Notes under the pieces: model-generated | What the model was told of the DNA's origin: nothing | Database searches by the model: none | What the model saw: only the letters and a program-made list of their open reading frames with translations | Assembly (NCBI GenBank): GCA_964594045.1 | Contig: CAZQKR010000072.1 | Coordinates: 1 to 14,121 of the forward strand | Length of the DNA stretch: 14,121 nt | DNA from: UBA2365 sp964594045 | GTDB taxonomy: Bacteria; Bacteroidota; Bacteroidia; Chitinophagales; Saprospiraceae | Reading direction: 5' to 3' | Shown: positions 7,320-14,114 of the stretch, piece after piece | Position numbering within the stretch: position 1 is the stretch's first letter | Layout of the letters: each line of letters starts with the position of its first letter | Position numbers and translations under genes: made by a program

Positions 7320-7333
7320 GGAATAAAAATTGA
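7320..7333 (+). promoter_or_regulatory. Sigma-54-like -24/-12 promoter candidate, copy 1
   Basis: GG-AATAAAAATT-GA has the GG-N10-G(C/A) layout of a sigma-54 promoter, but GA replaces the canonical GC at -12. The call rests mainly on its match to the better copy at 12669-12682 (shared GGAATnnAAATTG) and on equal placement: 60 versus 58 bp before the start codon and 109 versus 120 bp after the operator-like element. Confidence 0.4.
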
Positions 7334-7379
7334 AGAAATGGCTTTGAAAATGATTTTGAAACAAATTAAAATTTATATT

Positions 7380-7757
7380 ATGGTTACAAGATACTTAAAA
7401 TTTTTAGTTTTATTCGGTGTGGTTTTCTTCCTGACTTCCTGTGAATACAAACTGATAGAATTTGATGAACCAGACCCAACGGTAGAGGTTAGTTTTTCAG
7501 AAGAAATAGTCCCCGTTTTCAACAATAAATGCAATGTATCAGGTTGTCACACTGCAGGTCATTTCGCGGTGGATCTGACGCTAGCCAATGCATACATTGA
7601 TTTAAAAGCTAAAAACTTAATCAATACAGATAATCCTGCAGATAGTCGCTTATATAAAATACTGGTCAACATCGGCAGTACCCATACAGGTAGATCTACA
7701 CCTTCAGAGCAGCAACTCATTCTGCAATGGCTTCAGCAGGGTGCAAAGGATAATTGA
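7380..7757 (+). CDS. Small c-type heme lipoprotein (CX4CH motif)
   Basis: This 125-residue lipoprotein has a signal sequence ending in the lipobox LTSC (C21). ATG 7380 is preferred over the further upstream in-frame start at 7302 because it puts the signal peptide at the very N-terminus and leaves the promoter-like block upstream. The mature part holds EEIVPVFNNKC...GCH, the standard N-terminal helix of small cytochrome c domains, but the heme motif is CNVSGCH (51-57), with four residues between the cysteines. The C-terminal helix SEQQLILQWLQQGAKDN is also typical. The mature protein contains no methionine, so the sixth iron ligand may be H61 or H102. It is the first gene of a six-gene run, 40 bp before the DUF5777 gene, and probably passes electrons at the periplasmic side of the envelope. 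Confidence 0.8.
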   Translation: MVTRYLKFLVLFGVVFFLTSCEYKLIEFDEPDPTVEVSFSEEIVPVFNNKCNVSGCHTAGHFAVDLTLANAYIDLKAKNLINTDNPADSRLYKILVNIGSTHTGRSTPSEQQLILQWLQQGAKDN

Positions 7758-7797
7758 TCCAATTTTCGATATTTTAATAATGTAAAACTTTAGCAAA

Positions 7798-8676
7798 ATG
7801 AAAAATTTTATACTTTTTATATCCTTATTTTTATTTTTTAGTTATGTCTCAAACGCTCAGGAAACTGAAAGTGAAGAAGGAACTGTAATTGAGAAGGCAA
7901 AGGATAAACCTGTAAAGTCACCTTTCGAAACAGCTGTACTGATCGACTATCCAACAACAGTCATTCCTGCCAAGGGAAGCCTCCAATTGCTTATTCATCA
8001 CCGTTTTGGAACAATAAAGAATGGCATTACTGATATTTACGGTATTTACGCCCCGTCCAATATAAAAATGACTTTGGACTATTCATTATTTGATTTTCTG
8101 CAATTGGGTATTTCTACAGAAAAAAACAATAAGATCCAGGAAATTCACGGGAAATTGAATCTGCTGACCCAGACAAGATCCGGGAGCATTCCTGTATCCG
8201 TGAGTTTGTACAGTTTAGTCGGTTTAGATGCCAGGAATAAGGACTTCTACGGAGATTCATATGAGTTTATGAACCGTTTGACACTTTACGAACAACTGAT
8301 CATTTCCAGAAAATTCAATGACCGGTTGTCATTGCTCACAGGTGCAAGTTATTCACATTACAATGCGGTTTCTTATGACAGAGGCGAAAAACATGACCAT
8401 GTCGGCATTCACCTTGGAGGAAGGTTTTTGATTTGGTCATCCAATTCATTCATTTTTGAATACACCTATCCTTTTAAAATTGTGCCGTCTGAAGAGGCTA
8501 ATCCACCTAAACAAGGATTTTCTGCCGGTTTGGAATTCGGTACGAGTACTCACGGATTTCAGGTATTTGCATCCAACTATCAGGAGTTGAACCCTGTCCA
8601 GAATATTTCAAGAACCCAGAATGACTTCTTTGGAGGTGACATTTTACTGGGATTCAATATTACCATAAGATTTTAG
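7798..8676 (+). CDS. DUF5777-family outer-membrane beta-barrel protein
   Basis: This 292-residue protein has a signal peptide (about 1-20, ending SNAQ). A short charged linker, ETESEEGTVIEKAKDKP, leads into a series of amphipathic strands ending in NITIRF; a terminal phenylalanine is the usual BAM recognition signal of outer-membrane barrels. Features such as AVLIDYPTTVIPAKGSLQLLIHHRFG and DYSLFDFLQLGIS match the DUF5777 family as I know it, which is found beside cytochromes and NrfD-like genes in Bacteroidota. No heme motif is present. In this operon it may be the outer-membrane partner that houses or docks a cytochrome (a porin-cytochrome idea), but that is inference. It lies 40 bp after the heme lipoprotein and 16 bp before the iron-sulfur gene. 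Confidence 0.75.
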   Translation: MKNFILFISLFLFFSYVSNAQETESEEGTVIEKAKDKPVKSPFETAVLIDYPTTVIPAKGSLQLLIHHRFGTIKNGITDIYGIYAPSNIKMTLDYSLFDFLQLGISTEKNNKIQEIHGKLNLLTQTRSGSIPVSVSLYSLVGLDARNKDFYGDSYEFMNRLTLYEQLIISRKFNDRLSLLTGASYSHYNAVSYDRGEKHDHVGIHLGGRFLIWSSNSFIFEYTYPFKIVPSEEANPPKQGFSAGLEFGTSTHGFQVFASNYQELNPVQNISRTQNDFFGGDILLGFNITIRF

Positions 8677-8692
8677 GCTAAATAATTGCATC

Positions 8693-9646
8693 ATGGAAAA
8701 CAAGGATAGCAGAAGGAGTTTTTTGAAGAACACACTGGTTTTTGGGCTGGGGGGTGGTGCTATTTCATTGATTGCTGCCTGCAATGGAGGAGATGATCCG
8801 GAGAATAAGGGACCGATGGTCAAAGTGCTTACTACGGACGGAAAAGTAGTTGAAGTCCCTGCCAGCAGCATCAACGAACATGAGCACATTTCTCCGGCAG
8901 AAGCAAGAAAAGGTATTCCAGGCAGAAGTTTTGTCATGGTGATCGATCTTGCAAAATGTAAAAATGCCAGGGCTTGCGTAGAAAAATGTCAAAAAGCCCA
9001 CGATCTGGGTGTTAATGAAGAATACATGAAAGTACATCTGCTCAGGGATAATCCTGAGGGTGCTGCTTACTGGTTTCCAAAACCCTGCTATCATTGCGAT
9101 GAACCCCCTTGTGTAACTGTCTGCCCAACCGGAGCGACATTCAAAAGAGATGATAATATCGTGCTTGTTGACAATGAGAGATGTATCGGATGTAAATTCT
9201 GCGTGTCCAGTTGCCCGTATTCAGCACGTATTTTCAACTGGAACCCTGAAAAGCACATGGAAAGGAGTGACGTGGAATTCTCTCCCGAAACGAGTGTACC
9301 AAGAGTGACAGGCACGGTGATGAAATGTGATTTTTGTCCTGATATGATCCGGGATGGCAAACTTCCGCATTGTGTTTCCGGATGTCCGATGGGTGTGATC
9401 TATTTTGGTGATGAGAATGAAGACATCGTTTCAAATGGTGAAGAAAGCCTGCAGTTTTCAAAGTTGATCAGGGACAGGGCCGGATACAGGCATCTGGAGC
9501 ATCTGGGTACCAAACCGAATGTATACTATCTTCCGGCTGTGGACAGGCAATTCCCGCTGGAAAGAGGATTTGATGATGAAAAGATTTTGGAACGGTACAA
9601 GGATGTACCTGAAGTCCGTGAATATCTGAATGAAAATAAAGGCTAA
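8693..9646 (+). CDS. Tat-exported ferredoxin-type iron-sulfur lipoprotein (NrfC/PsrB-like)
   Basis: This 317-residue electron-transfer subunit has an N-terminal twin-arginine signal (RRSFLK, 7-12) and a lipobox-like LIAAC (C30), indicating folded export and anchoring at the periplasmic face. Four cluster motifs follow. Motif I is C89/C95/C99; motif II is C132-x2-C135-x4-C140-x3-C144-P. Motif III is C164-x2-C167-x2-C170-x3-C174-P; motif IV is C212-x2-C215-x11-C227-x3-C231-P. This is the four-cluster DmsB/NrfC/PsrB pattern, except that motif I reads CKNARACVEKC with alanine (A92) where the second cysteine normally lies, so one cluster may be [3Fe-4S] or differently ligated. The next gene is its NrfD-type membrane partner, 16 bp away. 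No molybdopterin subunit is nearby. It should relay electrons between the quinone-reactive NrfD protein and periplasmic cytochromes. Confidence 0.9.
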   Translation: MENKDSRRSFLKNTLVFGLGGGAISLIAACNGGDDPENKGPMVKVLTTDGKVVEVPASSINEHEHISPAEARKGIPGRSFVMVIDLAKCKNARACVEKCQKAHDLGVNEEYMKVHLLRDNPEGAAYWFPKPCYHCDEPPCVTVCPTGATFKRDDNIVLVDNERCIGCKFCVSSCPYSARIFNWNPEKHMERSDVEFSPETSVPRVTGTVMKCDFCPDMIRDGKLPHCVSGCPMGVIYFGDENEDIVSNGEESLQFSKLIRDRAGYRHLEHLGTKPNVYYLPAVDRQFPLERGFDDEKILERYKDVPEVREYLNENKG

Positions 9647-9662
9647 ATAATCTTAATTGAAG

Positions 9663-10997
9663 ATGATGGATGTTGAAAAAAAGCAAAGGGAATTAGTGCA
9701 GGAGTTTTATCCTCAGGTTCAAAGTTTCGGAACCTGGACAAAAGTCTGGGTTGCCTTTCTTTCATTACTCGTTTTTATCGGTTTATATGCACTGATCGTT
9801 CAGATCAGGGACGGTCAGGTAGTAACCGGGATGAGAGACAATGTGGTCTGGGGAATTTATGATATCAATTTTATCTTTTTTGTAACGATCAGCTACAGTG
9901 CAGCTTTCTTTACGGGAGTTCTGCATTTTTATAAAAGCAAATGGAAAAACTCAGTTTCAAGGATCCTTGAGATCATTACGATGTTGTCGCTGATCATAGG
10001 CCCGATCTTTATATTATTATGTATTGGCCGACTGGACAGGTTGCATTTTCTATTCATGTATCCAAGGATACAATCCCCTATCACCTGGGATATCATAGCG
10101 ATCATGACAGATATTTTTGGTTGTATGGTATATCTGTATTTGACATTTATTCCTGATTTTGCGATTTTAAGGGACCAGTTGAAATCAGATGAAAATGTAC
10201 CCAAATGGCGCAAAAAGCTCTATACGTTTTTGGCGGTGAATTACCGGGATACAGATGAGCAACGCAGATTGCTGCATAGGACGATCAGGACCATGTCCGG
10301 TATCGTGATCGCATTGGCAATTGTCGCATATACCGTGATCGCCTGGATTTTCAGCCTCACACTGCAACCTGGATGGAACAGCACTATTTTTGCGCCGTAC
10401 TTCATTGTGGCAGGCTTATATTCCGGAGTAGGTTTTATTATAGTTGTGATGTACTTTTTCAGAAGAATTTACCGCCTCGAAAATCACATCAGGGATGTTC
10501 ATTTCAATGTAGCTGGTTTTGCTCTGACCATTTTTGGTATCCTCTTTGGATATTTTACGTTCAGCGAATATTTTGCAAAATGGTTCAGCCATAAAGCACC
10601 TGATACAGTTTTGCTTGACACCTTATTTTCAAGGTATTACTGGGAATTCATCATTGCCAATTATATCGGAGTGCTGTTTCCTTTCCTGCTGATATTTTTC
10701 AAAAAACTCAGGAATGTAAAAACCATAACGATTGCAGGGGCACTTGCAGTAATCTGTTTGTGGATAAACAGATATATCATCATCGTACCGACTTTGGAAA
10801 CACCCTACATTCCGATTCAGGATACAAGGCCGGAATACCTGTTTTACACAGCAACATGGGTAGAATGGGCCCTTACTTTCGCAGGTTTTGCAGGTTTTTG
10901 CCTGATTTTCATCCTGATAGTCAAATTAGTACCAATTGTTCCAATGTCCGGCATCATTGATCATGAAAGGGAAATTGCTCAGGAAAGCAAACTCTAA
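9663..10997 (+). CDS. nrfD: NrfD/PsrC-family quinone-interacting membrane subunit
   Basis: This polytopic protein of about 444 residues has roughly ten hydrophobic helices (in the numbering used here about 29-48, 69-90, 101-122, 144-163, 212-232, 248-267, 282-304, 327-348, 354-374 and 397-422). Length and layout match the ten-helix PsrC/ActC type of the NrfD family rather than the eight-helix NrfD type. These proteins exchange electrons between the (mena)quinone pool and an iron-sulfur partner, here the gene 16 bp upstream. A TTG at 9657 is also in frame, but MMDVEKK at ATG 9663 (or 9666) is the more likely start. The symbol denotes the family, not nitrite reduction: no NrfA or molybdenum enzyme is present, so the partner must be a cytochrome. 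Signature segments include YDINFIFFVTISYSAAFFTG and FAPYFIVAGLYSGVGFI. Confidence 0.9.
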   Translation: MMDVEKKQRELVQEFYPQVQSFGTWTKVWVAFLSLLVFIGLYALIVQIRDGQVVTGMRDNVVWGIYDINFIFFVTISYSAAFFTGVLHFYKSKWKNSVSRILEIITMLSLIIGPIFILLCIGRLDRLHFLFMYPRIQSPITWDIIAIMTDIFGCMVYLYLTFIPDFAILRDQLKSDENVPKWRKKLYTFLAVNYRDTDEQRRLLHRTIRTMSGIVIALAIVAYTVIAWIFSLTLQPGWNSTIFAPYFIVAGLYSGVGFIIVVMYFFRRIYRLENHIRDVHFNVAGFALTIFGILFGYFTFSEYFAKWFSHKAPDTVLLDTLFSRYYWEFIIANYIGVLFPFLLIFFKKLRNVKTITIAGALAVICLWINRYIIIVPTLETPYIPIQDTRPEYLFYTATWVEWALTFAGFAGFCLIFILIVKLVPIVPMSGIIDHEREIAQESKL

Positions 10998-11031
10998 ACT
11001 TTGAAAATTAATTCATTTTAAATCAATTGTG

Positions 11032-11898
11032 ATGATAAATATGAGATTTCTGATACTTGCAGGTTTAATGTTACAGCTCAGTATGCTGTCAGCTCAGGAG
11101 CTGACAGTGGAAGACTACAGAACTTCATTTGATCTGACAAGTTTGAAGAATACAGATAATGCACTCGAATTGAAAGTTGAGTTTTCTGCTTCCAACAGAG
11201 AAAACAAGAAGGAGATCATAAATGTTAAAGGAGCTGAAGTTGCCTTCTACAATATACTTGGAGATCAGGAAAACCTTCTGGGCAAATCAATAACCGATCT
11301 TCAGGGTATCGCAGTACTGGTTTTAAAACCTGAACAAAAATTGCTCGCTGACGAAGACGGCTACTATACTGTTGTTGCCAGGTATGAAGGCAATGATAAA
11401 ATGGACTATGAGGAAAGTGAGCTGATGCTAAAGGACTTACAACTGGAATTGGAAGTCATAGAAGACGATGGGCTGAGGACTCTGGTTGTGAATGCCTTTA
11501 CAATTGATGAGCAAGGTGAAAAAGTTGCCGTAGAAGAACTGGATTTGAAACTTGGGGTTCAGGGAATGCTTTCCCGACTTGTCCTGGATGAAAGTATTCT
11601 GGAAGGAGGAACCTATGAATTTGAAGTGCCGGATGATGTTCATGGAAATGCTGACGGACATCTGACTTTCTTTGCCTTTGTTGAAGATCACATGGATTAT
11701 GGCAACGTATATGTCAGCAAAACGATCAATGACAGTGAAGCAGTAAAAAGTATTCCTCAGGAGAAAAATAAACTTTGGACAAATGCTGCACCGGTCTGGA
11801 TGTATGTTGTTCTGAGCCTGATGCTTCTGGGAGTTTGGGCAAATTACCTTTATGCAGTCAGGAATCTGTTGAAGATCTGGAAAACTGGAAAAAACTGA
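11032..11898 (+). CDS. Unrecognised extracytoplasmic protein with C-terminal membrane anchor
   Basis: I do not recognise a family. The 288-residue product has a signal peptide (about 1-22, LSMLSAQE). A large extracytoplasmic part (about 23-250) with alternating beta-strand character may form two Ig-like sandwiches (about 40-135 and 138-230). One predicted transmembrane helix (about 253-275, VWMYVVLSLMLLGVWANYLYAV) is followed by a short basic tail (NLLKIWKTGKN) on the cytoplasmic side. There is no heme motif, no metal-binding cysteine and no cysteine at all. It follows the NrfD gene by 34 bp and precedes the cytochrome c gene by 83 bp, so it is probably a structural or docking subunit of the same complex. 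GTG 11029 and ATG 11041 are alternative starts; 11041 also yields a good signal peptide. Confidence 0.7.
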   Translation: MINMRFLILAGLMLQLSMLSAQELTVEDYRTSFDLTSLKNTDNALELKVEFSASNRENKKEIINVKGAEVAFYNILGDQENLLGKSITDLQGIAVLVLKPEQKLLADEDGYYTVVARYEGNDKMDYEESELMLKDLQLELEVIEDDGLRTLVVNAFTIDEQGEKVAVEELDLKLGVQGMLSRLVLDESILEGGTYEFEVPDDVHGNADGHLTFFAFVEDHMDYGNVYVSKTINDSEAVKSIPQEKNKLWTNAAPVWMYVVLSLMLLGVWANYLYAVRNLLKIWKTGKN

Positions 11899-11981
11899 AT
11901 GGATCATTTTGAACATTATATATAGAAATTTTGGATATATCATACGTATTTTTTATTAATTAAATTAACAATTCAGAAATT

Positions 11982-12395
11982 ATGAAAAAGAGCACAATTA
12001 AAAATTTGGTCGGAGTCTTGGGCTTGTTGTTTGGAGTCATGGTGATGTTTTCATTTGCTTATATGAATACTGAACCGTGGACCATTCCTGCAAAATATAA
12101 CAAGATGAAAAATCCCATTAAGGGAGATGCTGGTTCTTTAACGCTCGGTAAACAGTTGTATAACAAACACTGTGCTTCCTGCCATGGTAAAACCGGGGTT
12201 GGGGACGGAAAAAAAGCCAGCGAGTTGAAAACTGATATGCCTGACCTCACGAGGAAGGCTTATAAATCACAGGCTGACGGTGTGAAGTATTTTCAATCAA
12301 TCATAGGTCGGGACGAAATGCCCAACTATGAAAAGAAAATTGCTGATGAAGAAGAAAGATGGGCTGTGATCAACTATATGGATACTTTTAAATAA
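11982..12395 (+). CDS. Class I-type monoheme cytochrome c
   Basis: This 137-residue periplasmic cytochrome has an uncleaved or cleavable N-terminal hydrophobic segment (about 8-28). The heme motif CASCH (64-68) sits in the standard context KQLYNKHCASCHGKTGVGDG. The distal ligand is probably M113 in GRDEMPNYEKKI, and the C-terminal helix is DEEERWAVINYMDTF. The fold and ligands are those of a small soluble electron shuttle (cytochrome c-6/cbb3-CcoP-domain type). In this cluster it would accept electrons from the iron-sulfur/NrfD pair and hand them to a terminal acceptor or to the hexaheme protein. It lies 83 bp after the previous gene and ends about 20 bp before a strong terminator, so it closes the transcription unit. 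Confidence 0.9.
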   Translation: MKKSTIKNLVGVLGLLFGVMVMFSFAYMNTEPWTIPAKYNKMKNPIKGDAGSLTLGKQLYNKHCASCHGKTGVGDGKKASELKTDMPDLTRKAYKSQADGVKYFQSIIGRDEMPNYEKKIADEEERWAVINYMDTFK

Positions 12396-12415
12396 CATTT
12401 TCCATATCGTGGTCG

Positions 12416-12450
12416 AAAAAGGAAGTTGCAGTGCAGCTTCCTTTTTTTTT
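12416..12450 (+). terminator. Rho-independent terminator closing the electron-transfer operon
   Basis: A five-A run leads into GGAAGTTGC-AGT-GCAGCTTCC, a nine-pair stem (one T-G wobble) with a 3-base loop (12421-12441). Nine T residues follow (12442-12450). It is well formed and lies 21 bp after the cytochrome stop codon, so the hexaheme gene downstream needs its own promoter. Confidence 0.85.
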
Positions 12451-12513
12451 CATCCATTTTGAAAGAGTCAAGCGACATCCTTAATGATTAAGCCAATGGC
12501 CGCAAATGAATCC

Positions 12514-12549
12514 GACGAAAATTCATTTGAATTGTCGAAATATCGTCAA
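12514..12549 (+). promoter_or_regulatory. Operator/enhancer-like element, copy 2 (three GACGA half-sites)
   Basis: GACGAAAATTCAT (12514-12526) is identical to copy 1 over 13 bases. It is followed by TTGTCGA-AATA-TCGTCAA (12532-12549), an inverted repeat with one mismatch. Half-site offsets are again 0, +20 and +29. It lies about 178 bp before the hexaheme gene start (12727). I see no third copy in the window. The remaining gap sequence is AT-rich. Confidence 0.6.
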
Positions 12550-12668
12550 TATGCATGCCTTCATCTTTTCGGGAAAATAATATTTTTTATTAATTTTTAT
12601 TTATAATATACTGATATTTAGAAATATACAAAATTTTTATAACATAAGTAAATCACAGTACACTTAAA

Positions 12669-12682
12669 GGAATGGAAATTGC
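12669..12682 (+). promoter_or_regulatory. Sigma-54-like -24/-12 promoter candidate, copy 2
   Basis: GG-AATGGAAATT-GC, with A following, has the invariant GG and GC of a sigma-54 promoter exactly ten bases apart, and TTGCA agrees with the -12 consensus; the -24 flank (AAGGAA) is weaker than TTGGCAC. Transcription would start near 12694, about 30 bp before the hexaheme ATG. The operator-like element 120 bp upstream fits an activator-dependent promoter. Confidence 0.5.
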
Positions 12683-12726
12683 ATATGGAGAGGTACAGAT
12701 ATTACTAATACTTTAAATCAATGTGT

Positions 12727-13725
12727 ATGAAGAAGACTTTTATAATTTGCTTGTTTAACCTGTGTGTAGGTATGTTAATGATGTCATGTGAAGGCCCTCC
12801 CGGAATTGACGGAAAAGACGGTGCAAACGGTTCAGATGGTCAGGATGGTGTAGATGGCAATTTAGTTTGTATGCAATGCCATACGCTGAATTATAAATCT
12901 GAGGTTACTGATCAATACCAATTATCCAAACATTTTACCGGTACCACATATCAGAGTAGAGGAAGCAGTAAAACATGTGCAAAATGTCACTCACATGAAG
13001 GATTTGTTGAAACATTATTCACAGGCAGGGATACAACCGCAAACAATGTCCCGATCCCAACTCTGTTCGGTTGTACCACATGTCATGAATCACACAGAAC
13101 CTTTGATTTCACAAATGACGGTCCGGACTATGCGTTAAGAACAATTGCTCCGATCAAATTGCAGGCTTATGGTGGTCAAACACTGGATTTGGGAGGAAGT
13201 AATAATCTTTGTGGTTATTGCCATCAACCGAGGACTGCAGCTCCCGTGGATGACGGAACTGGCAACGCTTATATGAGCAGCACGAATTACGGCCCTCATC
13301 ACGCTCCAAGTGGAACTGTATTGTATGGGATGGGAGGATATGAGTTTGCCGGCAGTGAATCTTATCCTGCGAAAGGAAGTGGCGCACACTTTAGTTCATC
13401 CTGCACTGGTTGTCATATGGGTGCGTTTGATGGTACAGCTGGCGGGCACACCCTGATCCCGAGTGAAGCTTCATGTAAAAAATGTCATACAGGTTCAATA
13501 CCCAGTATTGAAGCTGAAATGAACGGTCTTATCGCTACCCTGACTACCATCCTTGAAGCAAAAGGTGCATGGGCCAATGATCGTCCTGTAAAAGGTACCT
13601 TCCCTGTTGACGTAGTAGGTGCTGTTTATAACCTCAGATTGATCAAAGAAGATTTAAGCCTTGGAATCCATAATCCGAGATATACCAAAGCATTGTTGAA
13701 AAACACAATTGCTGCCATGCAATAA
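12727..13725 (+). CDS. Hexaheme c-type cytochrome lipoprotein with collagen-like stalk
   Basis: This lipoprotein of 332 residues has a lipobox LMMSC (C21) directly followed by a collagen-like run of seven G-x-y triplets (23-43: GPP GID GKD GAN GSD GQD GVD), a probable flexible or trimerising stalk. Six CxxCH heme motifs then follow: CMQCH (48), CAKCH (84), CTTCH (116), CGYCH (162), CTGCH (226) and CKKCH (250), starts given. Extra histidines (for example in HESH and GPHH) could give bis-histidine ligation. The C-terminal 75 residues lack heme. There is no catalytic signature of nitrite or octaheme tetrathionate reductases, so electron transfer at the outer membrane is the likeliest role. An ATG six bases earlier (12721, adding Met-Cys) is also possible. 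It has its own terminator and promoter but shares the operator-like element with the operon upstream. Confidence 0.85.
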   Translation: MKKTFIICLFNLCVGMLMMSCEGPPGIDGKDGANGSDGQDGVDGNLVCMQCHTLNYKSEVTDQYQLSKHFTGTTYQSRGSSKTCAKCHSHEGFVETLFTGRDTTANNVPIPTLFGCTTCHESHRTFDFTNDGPDYALRTIAPIKLQAYGGQTLDLGGSNNLCGYCHQPRTAAPVDDGTGNAYMSSTNYGPHHAPSGTVLYGMGGYEFAGSESYPAKGSGAHFSSSCTGCHMGAFDGTAGGHTLIPSEASCKKCHTGSIPSIEAEMNGLIATLTTILEAKGAWANDRPVKGTFPVDVVGAVYNLRLIKEDLSLGIHNPRYTKALLKNTIAAMQ

Positions 13726-13753
13726 AGGATTGTTAAGTGTATGATAAATAAAG

Positions 13754-13777
13754 AAGGAGGTGTTAGCCTCCTTTTTT
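13754..13777. terminator. Bidirectional rho-independent terminator
   Basis: AAGGAGG-TGTTAG-CCTCCTT is a seven-pair stem with a 6-base loop (13754-13773), followed by T residues on the plus strand. Read from the other strand the hairpin also precedes a T-rich stretch. It lies between the hexaheme gene and the convergent regulator fragment and can serve both. Confidence 0.75.
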
Positions 13778-14114
13778 ATTTTTCCAAACTATCATTTTGA
13801 TTTCCGTTTGATTGAAATAGTTTTGGGATTTTGGATTTTAAAGTTGAAGCAGGGATTCCAAGGATCTCAGCAGCTTTGCTCTTATTTCCTCCGGACATTT
13901 CCAATGCCTTAATGATGGCATTTTGTTCGACTTCATTCAGGATCTCTGTGAGCGTACGGTTTTCAATATTGGTACACAAAAAAGGTTTGTCTCCTGATTT
14001 GATGTCCATTGGAATCATATCGTACGTGATAACATTATTTTTTGCCAAAAGAACAAGCCTTTCTATCAACCTGAGTTCGATTAAAAAAGCGTCAACTGAT
14101 TCGAGTGCGTTGGA
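13776..14114 (-). CDS. C-terminal part of a sigma-54-dependent regulator with Fis-type HTH (partial or decayed)
   Basis: The minus-strand frame reads ELRLIERLVLLAKNNVIT, which resembles the end of the AAA+ domain of NtrC-family activators (normally ELRN-IERLV). A linker and a Fis-type helix-turn-helix follow: ILNEVEQNAIIKALEMSGGNKSKAAEILGIPASTLKSKI. Such proteins bind enhancers and activate sigma-54 RNA polymerase. The frame is interrupted by a TAA at 14115-14117, the expected WPGNVREL sequence before it is absent, and only TTG 14069 could start the piece. It may therefore be a truncated remnant, a free Fis-like DNA-binding protein of about 97 residues, or an effect of a damaged sequence end. 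It converges on the hexaheme gene and is the only candidate in the window to bind the GACGA elements. Confidence 0.6.
   Translation of the reverse strand, partial: SNALESVDAFLIELRLIERLVLLAKNNVITYDMIPMDIKSGDKPFLCTNIENRTLTEILNEVEQNAIIKALEMSGGNKSKAAEILGIPASTLKSKIPKLFQSNGNQNDSLEK

Noticed and set aside
7302..7379. Longer N-terminus of the heme lipoprotein
   Set aside because: It would bury the signal peptide behind 26 extra residues and would overlap the promoter-like block; ATG 7380 gives a normal lipoprotein signal.
8693..10997. Complete polysulfide/tetrathionate reductase or nitrite reductase operon
   Set aside because: The iron-sulfur and NrfD subunits are present, but no molybdopterin or NrfA-type catalytic subunit is encoded in the window.
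11437..11943. Minus-strand open frame of about 168 codons opposite the anchored protein
   Set aside because: The plus-strand frame has a signal peptide, transmembrane anchor and operon context; the minus frame has no coherent motif.
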